A DNA stretch of 64,000 nt from Ashinkailepas kermadecensis (GCA_034440615.1 JAOTOM010004277.1:186001-250000); one strand, 5' to 3'. Numbered from the stretch's first letter, positions 42,501-53,924 are shown. The notes: generated by a model not told the origin, from the letters alone. A program made the numbers and translations.

Positions 42501-45500
42501 TCGTCCCCATCCAATGGATGGTCTAGTGTGGACTTTGGTTCACCGTCTACACTCGGTATGCCGATATAATCGCGCCATCAGTTTCCATCTCTATGTTTCC
42601 TAATCCCTGGAATTACAGTGTTTCAACAAAGAGTAACACGTCTTTTGTGATTTTCAGCGGCACTCCGTGCGCTTCTTCCTTGATTCCTTATCGTAGCGTT
42701 TCGAAGGAGTTGCTTCCGATCGTGTATCGCCCTTAACTGACATACACATCATGGCCGGCTGCACCCTGCGGGCCAATTCCTACGCAGATAACTCGCCATC
42801 AGCGTACATTGTAACAGTCGGTTACCTAGTTTTTCAAACACCCGCCATTCGTTTCAACAGGCCAGCTTCAGCTCATTGAAATGCTTATGACTACAACTCC
42901 TGGAATTCACCTGTGAACGTGTTAGAAATGGTTCAGCTATTTGTTCGTCGCTTGCAATGACCCATTTTATTCAGGAACTTTGCATAATCCTTGATGAAGG
43001 TGGAGCTGCGAAGCATTTCATTCATCAACTGATGTATTCATAAATCCACATCTTCGACAGTTAAGCATCAAAAGTTAACATTTCGCCCCTTTGAACCTTG
43101 CAGAATCTGGCCTCGAATGTGTGGTACCTTGCGACTAAGAAATATCGAACATGCCGACATAATTCCGTGGTATTCTTATCCACTCCGATAATCTGGTGCT
43201 GGCTTCTCACACAGTAAGGAATACCCAGAAAACTAAGCACTGGGTTTGTTGCAGGCTCATCAGCAGGCAGTTATTGAGGTTTACACCCATGATCGCCTGT
43301 AAGCCGAGGCTTTACGTCTGCTTCGACGGAATACATAGCCCCTTATCTTGCTTGGTTAACCGTCTGATTGGAACTGAATCATTTGATGACGTTTTGCGGA
43401 TTTCCTGTAACATACGACTATCCCCCGTCCCTATTTGCCCACACACTGAGTAAAGGTAATGACGCCGCTGCAGAGCTGGATGATGCCTCAGTATCTGGCT
43501 GGACAGTTGCAGGCACCGCTCCGAAAGCTGACCACATCAGCATTGCAGCACGTCAACACAGCCGAGGCAATGACCGGTACTGACCTGGCGGTGCCTACAC
43601 TGGCCTGGCGGTGGCCAACACTGACCCGAGGGCTGACCACATCAGCATTGCAGCACGTCAACACGGCCGAGGCAATGACCGGTACTGACCTGGCGGTGCC
43701 TACACTGGCCTGGCGGTGGCCAACACTGACCTGAGGGCTGACCACATCAGCATTGCAGCACGTCAACACAGCCGAGGCAATGACCGGTACTGACCTGGCG
43801 GTGCCTACACTGGCCTGGCGGTGGCCAACACTGACCTGAGGGCTGACCACATCAGCATTGCAGCACGTCAACACAGCCGAGGCAATGACCGGTACTGACC
43901 TGGCGGTGCCTACACTGGCCTGGCGGTGGCCAACACTGACCTGAGGGTCGACAGTGACCTGATGGGTGTGTACGTTGACCTGACGGTGGTCGATACCATT
44001 CCAACACTTACCTGATACTGTCGACCGTGTGTGCCGCCAGGGCCTGCCCGACGACGTGCACGTGCTGTTCGAGGAGCGGCTCAAGGTGCACAACAACCTG
44101 GCGGCGGCACAGATGAAGCTGGAGGCGCACGACGCGGCGCTGCGCAGTCTGCAGCTGGTGCTCAACTGCCAGCCCGACAACGTCAAGGCGCTCTACAGGA
44201 AGGGCAAGGTGCTGGCCGCGCAGGGTCAGCTGCCGGAGGCGGCCGAGGCGCTGCGGCTGGCGCTGGAGCACAGTCCCGACAACCGGACCGTGCAGGCGGA
44301 GCTGGCTAGACTGACGGTCAGTGCCCCCGCCTCAGTCCCGACAGCCGGACCGTGCAGGCGGAGCCGGCTAGATTGACGGTCAGTGCTCCTTCCTCAGTCC
44401 CATGCATGCGGATCCGGCTAAACTGATGGTCAGTGTCCCTGCCTCAATCCCGACAAACGGACCGTGCATGCCGAACTGATCAAGCTGACTATCAGTGCCG
44501 GCCTTCCCCGATCACGATACATGTAATCTACTGACATGCGGCTTCATTGTTGTGTACATTGATATTGCTTGTTTTATTTGGTGACTTAATATCCCACATG
44601 TTCTGTGTTTTTTCTTCAATTGGAGTTGATTAAACGATGGTGTTGTGTTGTGTGACGATTGATTGTAAAAATGTTGTACTGTACGATTATATTGTGTTGT
44701 TTTATTGTTTATCGGTTTATCATTTACGTTTTAAATTAGACGATTGGCCTGGCTATCGCTGCGTGTACCGCTCGAGGGTATATCTGACCACCACCGGAGG
44801 GCATATCGGACCACCACCGGAGGGTATATCTGAGCACCACCGGAGGGTATATCGGACCACCACCAGAGGGCATATCGGACACCACCGGAGGGCATATCTG
44901 ACCACCACCGGAGGTATATCTGACCACCACAGGAGGGTATATCTGACCACCACCGGAGGGTATATCTGATCACCATCGGAGGGTATATCTGATCACCACC
45001 AGAGGGTATATCTGACCACCACCGGAGGGTATATCTGACCACCACAGGAGGGTATATCTGACCACCACCGGAGGGTATATCTGATCACCACCGGAGGGTA
45101 TATCTGATCACCACCGGTGGGTATATCTGATCACCACCGGAGGCGATGTCTGACCACCACCGGAGGATATATCTGACCACCACCGTATGGAATATCGGAC
45201 GACCACCGGAGGGTATATCGAACACCATGTGATGGGTTTTAATCCAACATTTCAGTGTGGTTGTATCGTATGGTTCTTGAGGTTGGAGTAATCAAGCCGT
45301 CCATCGTCTGCTCCGTTTGCTTTGAAGTACAAGATAGTGGTGGTTAACACGAGTAGGTTTTCGTGACGTGGCGTGGTTACTCGGGGCGTGTTTTGCGACG
45401 CTCCTGCCGTGGCTGTGTTTGGATCAATTGCCAGGCATTCTAGCCGCTTCCGTTGCCGCTCTGGGCCCCACAGCACGCGCCCGCTGATGTGACCTCGCTC

Positions 45501-48500
45501 TCTCAGGCACGCCAGCGGAAGGTGGCGGAGGAGCAGAAGAGCCTATACCGGAAGATGTTGGGACTGCCGGCGGTCGAGCCGAAGCCAGCCGCGCCCAGCA
45601 AGGTAAGCCTCCGCTTGTCCCTCCCCAGCCTGCACGCTAGAGCATAACGTGGGTTGACATTGCTTAATCCAGTCCGATTTGGATCCATGGAGGTCAATCG
45701 GTATCCAATCCAAGTCCATTAAAACCAGAGCCACGGCAGTCCAAGCCATTCTGTTTGGAAACATGCCATCTGTTGCAGCGAGCAGCGCAGCAATATAGCT
45801 TCGATATCAACCCTAGATCCAATCCAGATCTGAAAGCTTTGTCAAAATGATGTGCAATCCGATCCTAGTCCAATCCGATGCGGCATCCATACGGATAGCT
45901 CGATATATGCTGTTTTCTACCGTCCTGCCATCGTCTCGGTTGATGAAGGGTTGATATCCCTCTGTATCGGCTACTCCCTCCCCTACCCCACCCCGATGCA
46001 TGTCTGTCCTGTTCAGCGGTGATGTCCAGGTGCTCGCCATGAACGTACCTGGTACGGACGGCATGCCGTCGCTACCGTGTGTGCGCCTTGACGCCCCGAT
46101 AATCAATCTGCGAGTCACCTAGCGGGCAACGATCCGGCCGACTCGGCGACCAGGGCGAACCGCTGATTGTGCCGCAGATAAGATCACACTCGGTGTGCGG
46201 TGCGGATTATGTCCGTCGACCCTTGGAACCGCGAACGGGTTTGGCTGAGGCTACGGCTTTGCGACATATCCTGCCTGTTAAAAAGCTTGCAAGGGGTCAT
46301 TGGTGGGTTCGGTGGTGCCAATAGTCGCTCAGTTTGGCTCCATTCGAAATGTCCCGGAGTGCATTTGAGGTAAAATAGATCATGGGTCATCACTGGCTTA
46401 ATTTGACGGTGGGGTGGGGGGAGTCCGCTGGTCTGGCGGCATGGTCTCGGGACATTTACAACTGATGTCAATCATCTAGATATGTTTGCTGCAGCGAAAC
46501 AGACGCGGGCACTTTTGGCAAGGCGTTATCCCTTGTTCCGGTTATTAAGTTATGAATCACTGCCAATCAACGGATCAATGACTCATTCAATGCATCCAAC
46601 AATCACGCCAAGTAATGAAACAGTAAGTTGCAAGAAGTTATATGAAGTTAAGAATCACCAAGTACGTCAAACGGCGACGTGTCTCCGCACGCTGGTTTCT
46701 GATGGCTTCGACAAAGCCTCTGGAAGTGACAATAACACGTTAAATATGCCTGACATCAGATTAATGACATTGACCCATCCGAAAATTTCGATATGTGAAA
46801 AAAAATAGCTGCTTTAGCATGCAGGTTTCAGAAAATATGTTGGGCCCCAAAGAAAGTTGTAAGCGAAAGCCTTTTTTGGGGGCTGCCATGCAGCCTGACC
46901 TACTCAGTGATCTGACATGACCTGCGGTAAAAATCTGTACAGCATATGTCAATTGATGGACGAAAATGTACGCAAAGTTTTGAATGCACTGCACCGTCTT
47001 GTTGGCTCGAAGGCAGTGCCGTATGTCTTCGTACCTTTGCTACTATGTTGGCTGCTATGGTTGCTGTCAGTACCACGTGTCCATGTAGCAACGATGTAAT
47101 TTGTAGTAGCAATAGTGTTGCACGTAGTATCACTATATTAAGTGCATCCCAAGGCAGACAGACGCACAGTTCCCTGACATAAGAAATGCAAAGTAGCTTC
47201 GATACATTCCCCTGGGGCTGTCACATGGTGACCGGTGCTAACACGACCTCAGTCTCATTGCCATATGACACTGCCTTGTCCTGCCCTGACCGGAACGTGG
47301 GGGCAACGATCCCATGCGACTCATTATGAACAAATACAATGGTGGCGCGTACCTGACAGCCCAGCGTCGAGCTGGAATGTGACGGCAGCTGTGGCTCGAT
47401 TAGAAATGCATCCGTGTCGACGGTGATGGCTGCGCTATGGATAATTTCTAAATTCGGCTCTGCAACAAGCGCCAGGCTCAGACACCGGCCACCACCTGCC
47501 CAGGCAGTCGGCCCCCTCGTCTCTGGTGACAGTCTGGTCAATTACCTGGGGGGTTCTAGCGCTGATGGCCGAGTGCGGGCCTGCTCTTCGCCCGCTCTGC
47601 CCGCTCTCGAGTGGCGAGGGTCAGCGTTGCTGCATGAACACAACGCGCAACACCATTGCCACTATGGGCATCCAGAGAAGCCATCCTAGCATGTGGCGTT
47701 TTGGCACGTTTCGCACAGCCATAGCCAAAGGATGGCAATCAGACCTGACATATGACATCTTTTTCTTGACGACACATGGCTGGGAAGTTATCTGGCGATC
47801 TGAAGCACCCGTTCAGTTTGCCTGTAAAACCATTTCCTTTACTTCTGGCACTTACCACAAAATCAAGGTATTTGCACCTACCTTTTAGCATACGTTTGTT
47901 GCGGTTGATATTCAGGTCGTCGGTAGCTCAGTGGCTCAGCTGATCGCCTGGCCTGCCAGAGGTACGGTGCCTGCCCTTCCCCCTAGGGTGAGAGGCAGGC
48001 GACGCCATACAGCCGCCGCTGCTGAGTGCGTCATAAAGCCACAATCAACAAAACCAACCAATGGTTGATAGCTGGATCCTTTGACTGAGGGCAGATGTGA
48101 TGTAAAGCGAGTTTTGGTGCAATCAGTATTTCTCTGTCGTGTTTCGATCCGCCGCATTCCCGCCAGAGATGATGTGGGATTGCGAAAGTTTCTTTCTGGG
48201 CTTTGTGGAGCGTTGACCTGGTTGTTGGGTATATTTGTAAAGCATCTCGCCCACGCACATTTTGCCACCTTCTCCAGAGCATGTGGGGGAGGGGTTATAC
48301 AATAAATAACCGATACCCACTTGACATGCCTAACACAATATTATTCAGTGCATTGGTATGTTACCATGGTGTGATATGTTGCATTTCGGCCTATAGGTCG
48401 AGGGTCAGATGACCTGAAAGGATGTGTTGACCTCGTTTTTGGAATCTTCGGAAATAATGCTAAGAAACACTATTTTCTTACCCAGGGGTGGAAGTGAGCA

Positions 48501-51104
48501 CCAAGTTCAGCTTCAGCCTCCAAGTTCGCCTAATAATGACAAATAGACCTTAAAAGGTCACCTGAGGTCAATTTGGCCCAATCACCTCGAATGAACACGG
48601 CAAGGTCAATGACCTATGTAAGCGCGATGGTTATTGGTTTTTACGACACGTTGACCGTTGAGTCATATAGCGTCGCCAATCTCTCACGCCGATTGGTCGC
48701 GGGCGAAGAGTAGCGACAGGTGAGACTCGAACCCACAATCGTTCGATTATGAGACGAGCATCTTACCTATGTAAGCACGTTAACTAAGTTGTTCATCACC
48801 CTAACACATCCAGCATTGACAATTTGGGAGCAATAAGTGAGATTAATTGCCGATAATTCACGATCACGACGAAAAACAGCCGATATGCTCCCTGCTATGA
48901 CGTCACAATCAGGGTTGGGAAAATATAGGCCGTTTCGGGTTTTTGGCATGATCCTCATTATCCTCACATTATCCTTCCCAGAAAATTATCCTTTAATTTT
49001 TATAATTTGGAGGTTGAATGGTGCTGTTTGACAATGAACTGCTTTGTGATAAAGTGCTGAAGATCCACTGGAAAGTGCAAGCTCAGATTCTGACGTCACA
49101 GGCTGGAAGAAAAATATCCTCTCGGTGTACGACTTCCCCAAATTCTCCTCTCCACACTCAGCATTACAAACCATAAATCCAATCCTGATCACAGCTCAGT
49201 GACGTGTTCAACACGTGTTCAATTTTATATTCTAAAATTTGTATGCCGATATCAGCGAAATATACGCCATAAGTTCCATGAAGTGGCCACGCGCTAACGC
49301 GTGCCGTGGTCACGAGCAACCTTAGAGGGGGGGGGGGGAATCAACCTTGTGCGGGAAAGGATTAAGCTAGATCTGTCCATTACTGGAAGGGATTTGGTGG
49401 TATGAAAGCGATTAATTGTTTTATGGTGTTTTCGCAGCGACCCTGATGAATGAAAATGATTCTATGCTGGTTACATCACAGTTGACTTCATACCAGAACT
49501 TTTCTGCACGTTTTGGAGTTCGCAGCGACCTGGGCGGCGTAGAATCCTTGTGTCGTCACATAGCATCTAGGCCGGACGCATGGAATCCTTTTCCCGTACT
49601 TGTCGAAATTAGACACACATGGCGAAATATTTTTCAATGTGTACTTCGCTAGTTTGCATGGGAAGCAAACATATCTATCGATGACATTGCTGGGCACATG
49701 TTAATCGTGAATGCCTTTGATTGTGGTGAGCTACCTGTGAATAAAAGAAAATCGGACATGCCTAGGGAGAGCGAAGTAAATACCGCAGCAAATGAACTAT
49801 CCAAGTGTTGTACTGTGCGTGAGTCAACATTCCAGCACATTCCAGCATTCCAGCTCTAAAACAGAATGCCCACCAACCGCTGCACCAGTGCAGTGGCCGC
49901 CAGCACCGCGACGAACTCTCGTCGAATGGTTGGTGGCTATTTGGGCTTGGGGGCGCATCAACTGCGTGGGTCATGCAGCGCCCATGGTCTCGTCGAATGT
50001 GCTATACTTTTTCATCTGACCGGGCAGGTTGCACAATTCGGCGGATTCGTTCCTGAATGCGGTATCTCAAACTGGGGTTGGGCGTTAGGATGGAAAACCA
50101 GGGATGGAGTTAGGCATTAAAGGAATTAAATTGTTAATTGAATATACGTGGGAGTATCATAGTCTATTTTATCTGGGTAATTATTATCTAATTGTGCAAT
50201 TGTCTAATTGTGTAATTGTCTTGTCCGCGAAGTTATTGTCAACAAGTTGCCGTGCTTATAGACATAAAGATTAACCTGCTGCGAACACACCGACAACAGA
50301 TTCTGCATGACGTCACCCAGAATAGAACAGTCTGTGTCCGTTGCGAAAACGCCCTTAATGTTGGAATGCTTTAGTTGCATATGTTTCTTTTAAGATCGTC
50401 ATACAAAATACCATTATCAGATACACGAAAGCATTTGCCCACCAACGATAGCCCGTTTTTTTTTTATTGCAAGTGAGCCGAACATATTTCCGGAGCATTC
50501 AAGAGAACGGCGGTAGAAAATGTGTGTGCCTTGCTTCAGATGAATGCTGCATATGCTTGCATGCCTAGGATACATTGACGCGTTGGCGCCAACCTATCAT
50601 GGAGCTAACTCCCGAGGCTTCCGGCATTTCCTAGCGCTTTACACTAGCAACATGAGCGTTCTGTTGTATTTTAGGGGATATTTTCCTCTCCAAGGCTCGC
50701 TTGGCTGTCCAAACTAATTGGTTTGCTTGGCCACAATGCTACTAAATGCTGTTTTCGCATTTGGCGGGCCTATTATGAACAGTACTGAAGCCTAAGAATG
50801 TAAATAAGCTTAAAGATATGTACCTACCAACACAATATGCGAACAATTTTCTCGTTGCGACTGTTTTCCCTCTCTGTCTTGGCGCATCTTCCAGCTGATA
50901 TATGTTGAAGCGATGCGTGGTTTGTCGGGGTGCGAGTGTCCTGACGTGATCGGCTGTCGGCAGTCGGTGACGACCAGGCTGCTGGTGCTCGGCGAGTGTC
51001 CTGACGTGATCGGTTGTCGGCAGTCGGTGACGACGAGGCTGCTGGTGCTCGGCGTGGCGTGCGGCCTGGTGGCCATTGCGCTCAGCCGGCTCAAGGTGTT
51101 CTAA
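38422..51104 (+). CDS. FKBP8: FKBP8-type peptidyl-prolyl isomerase/TPR protein, tail-anchored (7 exons)
   Basis: Joined exons: 38422-39546, 40011-40228, 41068-41202, 41806-41920, 44041-44316, 45507-45602, 51024-51104. Phases agree, giving 2046 nt and 681 residues. Order: a repetitive Pro/Glu/Ala N-terminus (to ~350), WLDIVGNGQLKKK (~363-375), an FKBP domain (~376-485, with LTFGLGDGEVVTGLDMAV and FAYGEKG), TPRs (~490-625, with NNLAAAQMKL and KALYRKGKVLAAQG), a linker with SLYRKMLG, and a C-terminal hydrophobic anchor (RLLVLGVACGLVAIAL). Family knowledge: FKBP38/FKBP8 sits on the outer mitochondrial or ER membrane, binds HSP90 through its TPRs and handles BCL2-family and mitophagy partners. It is much longer than the ~410-residue human protein, mainly because of the repeats. 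Acceptors of exons 2 and 7 and the donor of exon 5 are tandemly duplicated. Splicing around exon 7 is ambiguous. Confidence 0.92.
38697..39290 (+). repeat. 39-bp coding minisatellite in FKBP8 exon 1
   Basis: About 14-15 units of 39 bp (AAGGTTTCCCCGAAGCCAGA, then GGCGGCACCTCCAGCAG) encode 13-residue repeats. As 39 is a multiple of 3, all six frames stay open, which explains two ~370-406-codon antisense frames here. Confidence 0.95.
39731..40035 (+). repeat. Tandem copies of FKBP8 exon 2 acceptor
   Basis: GATG(A)TCAC...GTGCC.GCAG|GTG followed by an exon-start-like sequence occurs four times. AG-adjacent starts are at 39743, 39804, 39897 and 40011 (real). Copies 39804 and 39897 share GTGATC and CACGGGCGGTCG, but hit TAG or TGA within 12 codons. 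Confidence 0.9.
40011..40228 (+). CDS. FKBP8: FKBP8 exon 2: first half of FKBP domain (residues 376-448)
   Basis: Acceptor GTGCCTGCAG ends at 40010; donor AG|GTGAGC at 40229. It encodes SEVVTVRLSGRLEDGTPVQ and LTFGLGDGEVVTGLDMAVGL then PGEKADVYMDSR. The acceptor region is the last of four degenerate copies; this one is chosen because only it reads on into the FKBP domain. Confidence 0.93.
40932..41067. other. End of FKBP8 intron 2
   Basis: Nothing beyond the exon 3 acceptor. Confidence 0.3.
41068..41202 (+). CDS. FKBP8: FKBP8 exon 3: end of FKBP domain (residues 448-493)
   Basis: Acceptor CACGACAG; donor GG|GTCAGT at 41203. It encodes FAYGEKGLEDSIAPNASIIF then TVSLEQVQ, followed by EEMSAQERLKIG, which starts the TPR region. 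Confidence 0.93.
41806..41920 (+). CDS. FKBP8: FKBP8 exon 4: first TPR (residues 493-531)
   Basis: Acceptor TTGTTCCAG; donor ACG|GTGAGA at 41921. It encodes SEKRDRGNWWFKRDDYNHAI then QCYRRALDFF, a TPR helix pair (W/Y..A...Y..AL pattern). Confidence 0.92.
41921..43480. other. FKBP8 intron 4, nothing recognised in its first 1.5 kb
   Basis: No transposon protein, SINE or array recognised. Confidence 0.4.
43527..43950 (+). repeat. 105-bp tandem repeat, 4 copies, before FKBP8 exon 5
   Basis: GCTGACCACATCAGCATTGC starts at 43527, 43632, 43737 and 43842, exactly 105 bp apart and almost identical. The unit holds its own GGCGGTG..CTACACTGGCCT duplication. A unit length divisible by 3 keeps a false antisense frame open. 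Confidence 0.97.
44041..44316 (+). CDS. FKBP8: FKBP8 exon 5: TPR 2-3 (residues 532-623)
   Basis: Acceptor GTGCCGCCAG; donor ACG|GTCAGT at 44317. It encodes VHNNLAAAQMKLEAHDAAL, LNCQPDNVKALYRKGKVLAA and LPEAAEALRLALEHSPDN. Asn and Lys/Arg positions typical of an HSP90-binding carboxylate clamp are present (NN; KALYRKGK). Three tandem degenerate copies of the exon end plus donor follow. Confidence 0.95.
44270..44500 (+). repeat. 62-bp tandem copies of FKBP8 exon 5 donor
   Basis: CAGTCCCGACAACCGGACCG through CTGACG|GTCAGTG recurs with edges at 44316 (real), 44378, 44428 (with a 12-bp deletion) and 44490. TGA appears in frame before the second donor. Confidence 0.93.
44771..45225 (+). repeat. 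23-bp tandem array, ~19 copies (FKBP8 intron 5)
   Basis: Units of GAGGGTATATCTGACCACCA plus CCG with small changes (GAGGGCATATCGG, GATCACCACCG). Confidence 0.95.
45507..45602 (+). CDS. FKBP8: FKBP8 exon 6: linker (residues 624-655)
   Basis: Acceptor TCTCTCAG; donor AAG|GTAAGC at 45603. It encodes RQRKVAEEQKSLYRKMLGLP then a Pro/Ala-rich stretch. SLYRKMLG matches the family's conserved linker before the anchor. Confidence 0.92.
45603..47902. other. FKBP8 intron 6, first part, nothing recognised
   Basis: No coding or repeat family recognised. Confidence 0.4.
47911..48062 (+). mobile_element. tRNA-headed SINE family S2 with TSD
   Basis: tRNA-like CGTCGGTAGCTCAGTGGC (A box TAGCTCAGTGG), a degenerate B-box area, then a body ending GCGTCATAAAGCCACAATCA and ACAAAACCAACC. 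GGTTGATA flanks both sides (47903-47910, 48063-48070). The tail resembles that of S1. Confidence 0.75.
48420..48611. other. AGGTCA-rich stretch
   Basis: Several AGGTCA/TGACCT half-sites within ~190 bp (AAAAGGTCACCTGAGGTCAA). It may be a MITE piece; similar motifs occur near 26690, 37670 and 61780. Confidence 0.35.
48625..48764 (-). mobile_element. SINE family S1, tRNA-Met-like head, with TSD
   Basis: Minus-strand sense: GTAAGATGCTCGTCTCATAATCG-like anticodon arm (CAT), GGGTTCGAGTCTCACC (B box), the S1 body and TCGTAAAAACCAATAACC. Flanking ACCTATGTAAGC at 48612-48623 and 48765-48776. Confidence 0.9.
48975..49170 (+). repeat. Dispersed repeat R5, copy 2
   Basis: See 36640-36850. The shared frame here reads FDNELLCDKVLKIHWKVQAQ. 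Confidence 0.75.
49171..49916. other. FKBP8 intron 6 DNA, nothing recognised
   Basis: Has a G-run at ~49327; otherwise no feature. Confidence 0.4.
49929..49987 (-). mobile_element. Very short (59 bp) retroposon with perfect 12-bp TSD
   Basis: TCTCGTCGAATG at 49917-49928 and 49988-49999. Minus-strand sense: GGGCGCTGCATGACCCACGC, AGTTGATGCGCCCCCAAGCC, CAAATAGCCACCAAC. This is the best-preserved target duplication of the short family. Confidence 0.9.
50932..51051 (+). repeat. 60-bp tandem duplication over FKBP8 exon 7 acceptor
   Basis: Two copies (50932-50991, 50992-51051) differ at only two bases. Each holds CTGACGTGATCGG.TGTCGG, CAG|TCGGTGACGAC.AGGCTG and CTGGTGCTCG. The acceptors are at 50963 and 51023, in the same frame. 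Confidence 0.96.
51024..51104 (+). CDS. FKBP8: FKBP8 exon 7: C-terminal membrane anchor (residues 656-681)
   Basis: It encodes SVTTRLLVLGVACGLVAIAL then SRLKVF and TAA (51102). About 17-19 hydrophobic residues near the end fit a tail anchor. Acceptor CGGCAG ends at 51023. An equally good acceptor lies exactly 60 bp upstream (exon would start at 50964) and is in frame, adding 20 residues. Which is used cannot be decided here. Both acceptors have poor pyrimidine tracts. Confidence 0.82.
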   Translation, partial: SVTTRLLVLGVACGLVAIALSRLKVF

Positions 51105-53030
51105 CGATCGGTGAGCACACCTGGCGATCGTCGGCGTCGGTGACAAGCCTGCCGCGAAGCGTGCTCTGGGGTGCGCTCGGCTGGTGGGTGGCTGCGAGGT
51201 GGCTCCAACGGCCTTACAATTACTCTAGCGGCCATGAAGCTGCTTCTCGAGTTGTTTCGAGTGTGCTTGAGCTTCGCTGCAGCCGCTCTGGCTTCTTGAG
51301 GCTGCTCCAGTGGCGTTGTAGCTGTCGTAGCGCCGGCCTGTGTCCTCGGCTTGCGTGGTCATCGATCCGGGTGGGCCATGCGTGTGTTGTGGCCCGACCG
51401 GTCGACGTTCTCCGTGGCACCGGAGCGGTTCAGGTGTGCGTCGTGAGTGTTTTCCTCTGGGAGAGTGACGTATCAGAAGTGATCTTCGGCTGGGAGGTTG
51501 CGTGCCGAAGCTATCGTGCTGCGGCGGTGAGCACAGAAGTGGCGACTGGCGAATCGTGTGTATCTTGCGTCCGATTTAACTCAGCGGTGGCCGGCGCACC
51601 AGCTCAGGCCGGGCTGGTGCAGGGCCGCATCGGTGGTGATTGGTGTTGAGCCAATCATGTGGTGGGAGTGGCGCGCCCCGTGGCGAGAGGCGGCCAGCAG
51701 CGGGGCCGAGTTACACGTTGGGGCGCAGCACTCCCACCAGACTCACCACCCAAAGGACCAATTGTTGATTGCTGGTGTATCATGTTTTGCCGCTGTGAAC
51801 TGGGCTGTCACGTGCCAGAAGAGGTCAAGCTAATATATCTAGTCGAAAATACGAAATTTTTTCGGCTTCTTCAAACGCTCGTCGACGAGTATTCTTATTT
51901 TGACACCGCCGAACGCTGAAATTGAAACATGCATGTACATTTATCGTGTTCATAATAGCCGGTCCAGGTAGCTGTACCAGTATCCGACTGTCTTGCACAT
52001 GGGCGGCCTATGGCGAGTTCCGATGAGAGTGTCTCCTTGGGTCATAGGGGCAAAACGGAGAAGGCTGCCCAACTGCGGCCAGCCAATCTAAATACAGATG
52101 CTGTGGCACGGCTGAGACGTGCCACTGATGGGAGCGCTGCCAGACTAACTGCCGCTGGAAGCTTACGGTATCGTATACCATACGATGGTACGGCCGAATG
52201 AATTGCGGTCACCCTGCGTTCTAAATACGTCCCCTGGACATGCAACTCATCCCGGATTTATGTGTGAATTCCGCCCTACGTCAGGACGTAGCATACTAGA
52301 AGCTCAATTTCGTTGTGTCGGAAGTTCTCTTTATCGTGTGAAAACAATAAACAGAATAAGTTATCAGTCATCATCAATCGGTTTTCATCCGTATTCCTTG
52401 TCTATTTGCACAGATCTCCTTGTCCATTCCAAAAAGGGGCAGGCTCCACTAACATGTTAAGTACAGGTTTAAGCATCAATTAACATGTACCTATGGACAG
52501 CAATGTGCAACCTTTGAAAAAAAACGTGTGATCAAAGTCTGATATACAGAATATAAAGACTAAAGAGGTGCGACATAACGAAGTTCGCGTCCCTTAAAAG
52601 TAGCTGCACTGACGCCGAAGAAGTCAGTGGCCACGTGACATCTACAAGCGAGTTTGCTGACTTCGGAAGTCGGCACAGGAGACCTGAACGCACTTTCAGC
52701 TCGTACATATGGCACAGCAAACAGCTATTGTGCGGGAATTGATCTGGATGGTGCATGCAAAGAAGATTGGCTGAAGAGAATTAATCAGTCCATATTCCCC
52801 GATAATATTTTCTTCAGAAAAAGGAGATCATATTGGGTTCTGCGAGGTTTAAGGAATGGGATTTTGAAGTGGCGGCTAATAATGTCATAGGAGGACGACG
52901 AGGCGATACCTGGGGTATGGTGGGAAAGCCAGATAAGAACTTGTGCTGCGTATGACCAATCCGCACACTGTCGAACTTGCCACACCCGTCCACATATCAT
53001 TGCAATATTATAAAATGAAACACACATTGG
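51105..53030. other. 3' flank of FKBP8, nothing recognised
   Basis: Contains a candidate AATAAA at 52346, rather distant from the stop. No gene or repeat family recognised. Confidence 0.4.
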
Positions 53031-53405
53031 TAGAATAAGCTGCTGGGAGTGCACCACGACCGAATGCATTCTTCTTTGGGCCTCTCTGGAATAATTCGAT
53101 GAGCAAGCGCCCCGATAGCTCTCCTCACGGTATCTGTCACGTGAGAAGAAGTCGTTTTGCTATCTGATGCGGCACCTAAATCTCTAATTTCTTGCAATGT
53201 ATCTAGTTCTTCGTGATTCATGTGACATTTTGTCTGGACGGGTGCACGCCTGAGGGTCATCGTAAACGATTTGCATTTTGTAGGGTTTAATTCCAGACCC
53301 CATTTGACAGCCCACTCATGCAAGCAATTGTGGTCTCCCTGCAAGAGCAGTCAGTCAGCTGATAATATAATTTGGCGGAATATTTTGACATCGTCTGCGT
53401 ATTAA
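53030..53405 (-). pseudogene. LINE reverse transcriptase fragment, third type
   Basis: Minus strand: YADDVKIF (motif C, ~53385), then a TGA, LQGDHNCLHEWAVKWGLELN, PTKCKSFTMTLRRAP, IRDLGAASDSKTTSSHVTDT. It resembles the jockey/R1-like thumb and differs from LINEs A and E. Short and broken. Confidence 0.8.
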
Positions 53406-53924
53406 AAGGATGTGGACTAAATGCCTTTTTGTGAACTGAAGGCGATGTGTGTCCCCTGCACTTCGTATATATCCATTCCATGCGTGACTTCCGGAAGAAC
53501 AATACCACTGCCTGCGGCGCCAACCAGTCGTGTACAGCGCCGCTTGTGGGCGGTCCGCACACCACGAGTTTCATTGATCGGACACCAGGGGTGGTCTCCA
53601 CACAATGCGGACCTTTGACACTGTCGGCGGGAGAGGTACTTACGATTACCAGGTTCCCGAGCCCGATCAAGATTGGAACTTCAATCTTTGTGCATGGCTC
53701 TATTCTTGAGGTCAAGAGGTTAGGAACCCTGGTAAAAAGCGCCACACCAACATCATGTATCCCATAAGGCCAATGACAAGGCTCACGATAATTGATAGGG
53801 AGGGTATGGTCCCCTATTGTACAACCATGCGTCATGCGCCTGTCGACACAGGGGCATCTCTTAAGATGCATTAAAAGAAGAAAAGTAGAATAAAATATCA
53901 GAAAGCCAGCTGCGAATTGTGGGG

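Noticed and set aside
43488..44186. Antisense open frame of 232 codons
   Set aside because: It spans the 105-bp repeats (35 codons each) and the antisense of FKBP8 exon 5; no independent support.
52346..52351. AATAAA as FKBP8 poly(A) signal
   Set aside because: It is 1.2 kb past the stop with no supporting downstream element; could be chance, so it is not listed as a terminator.
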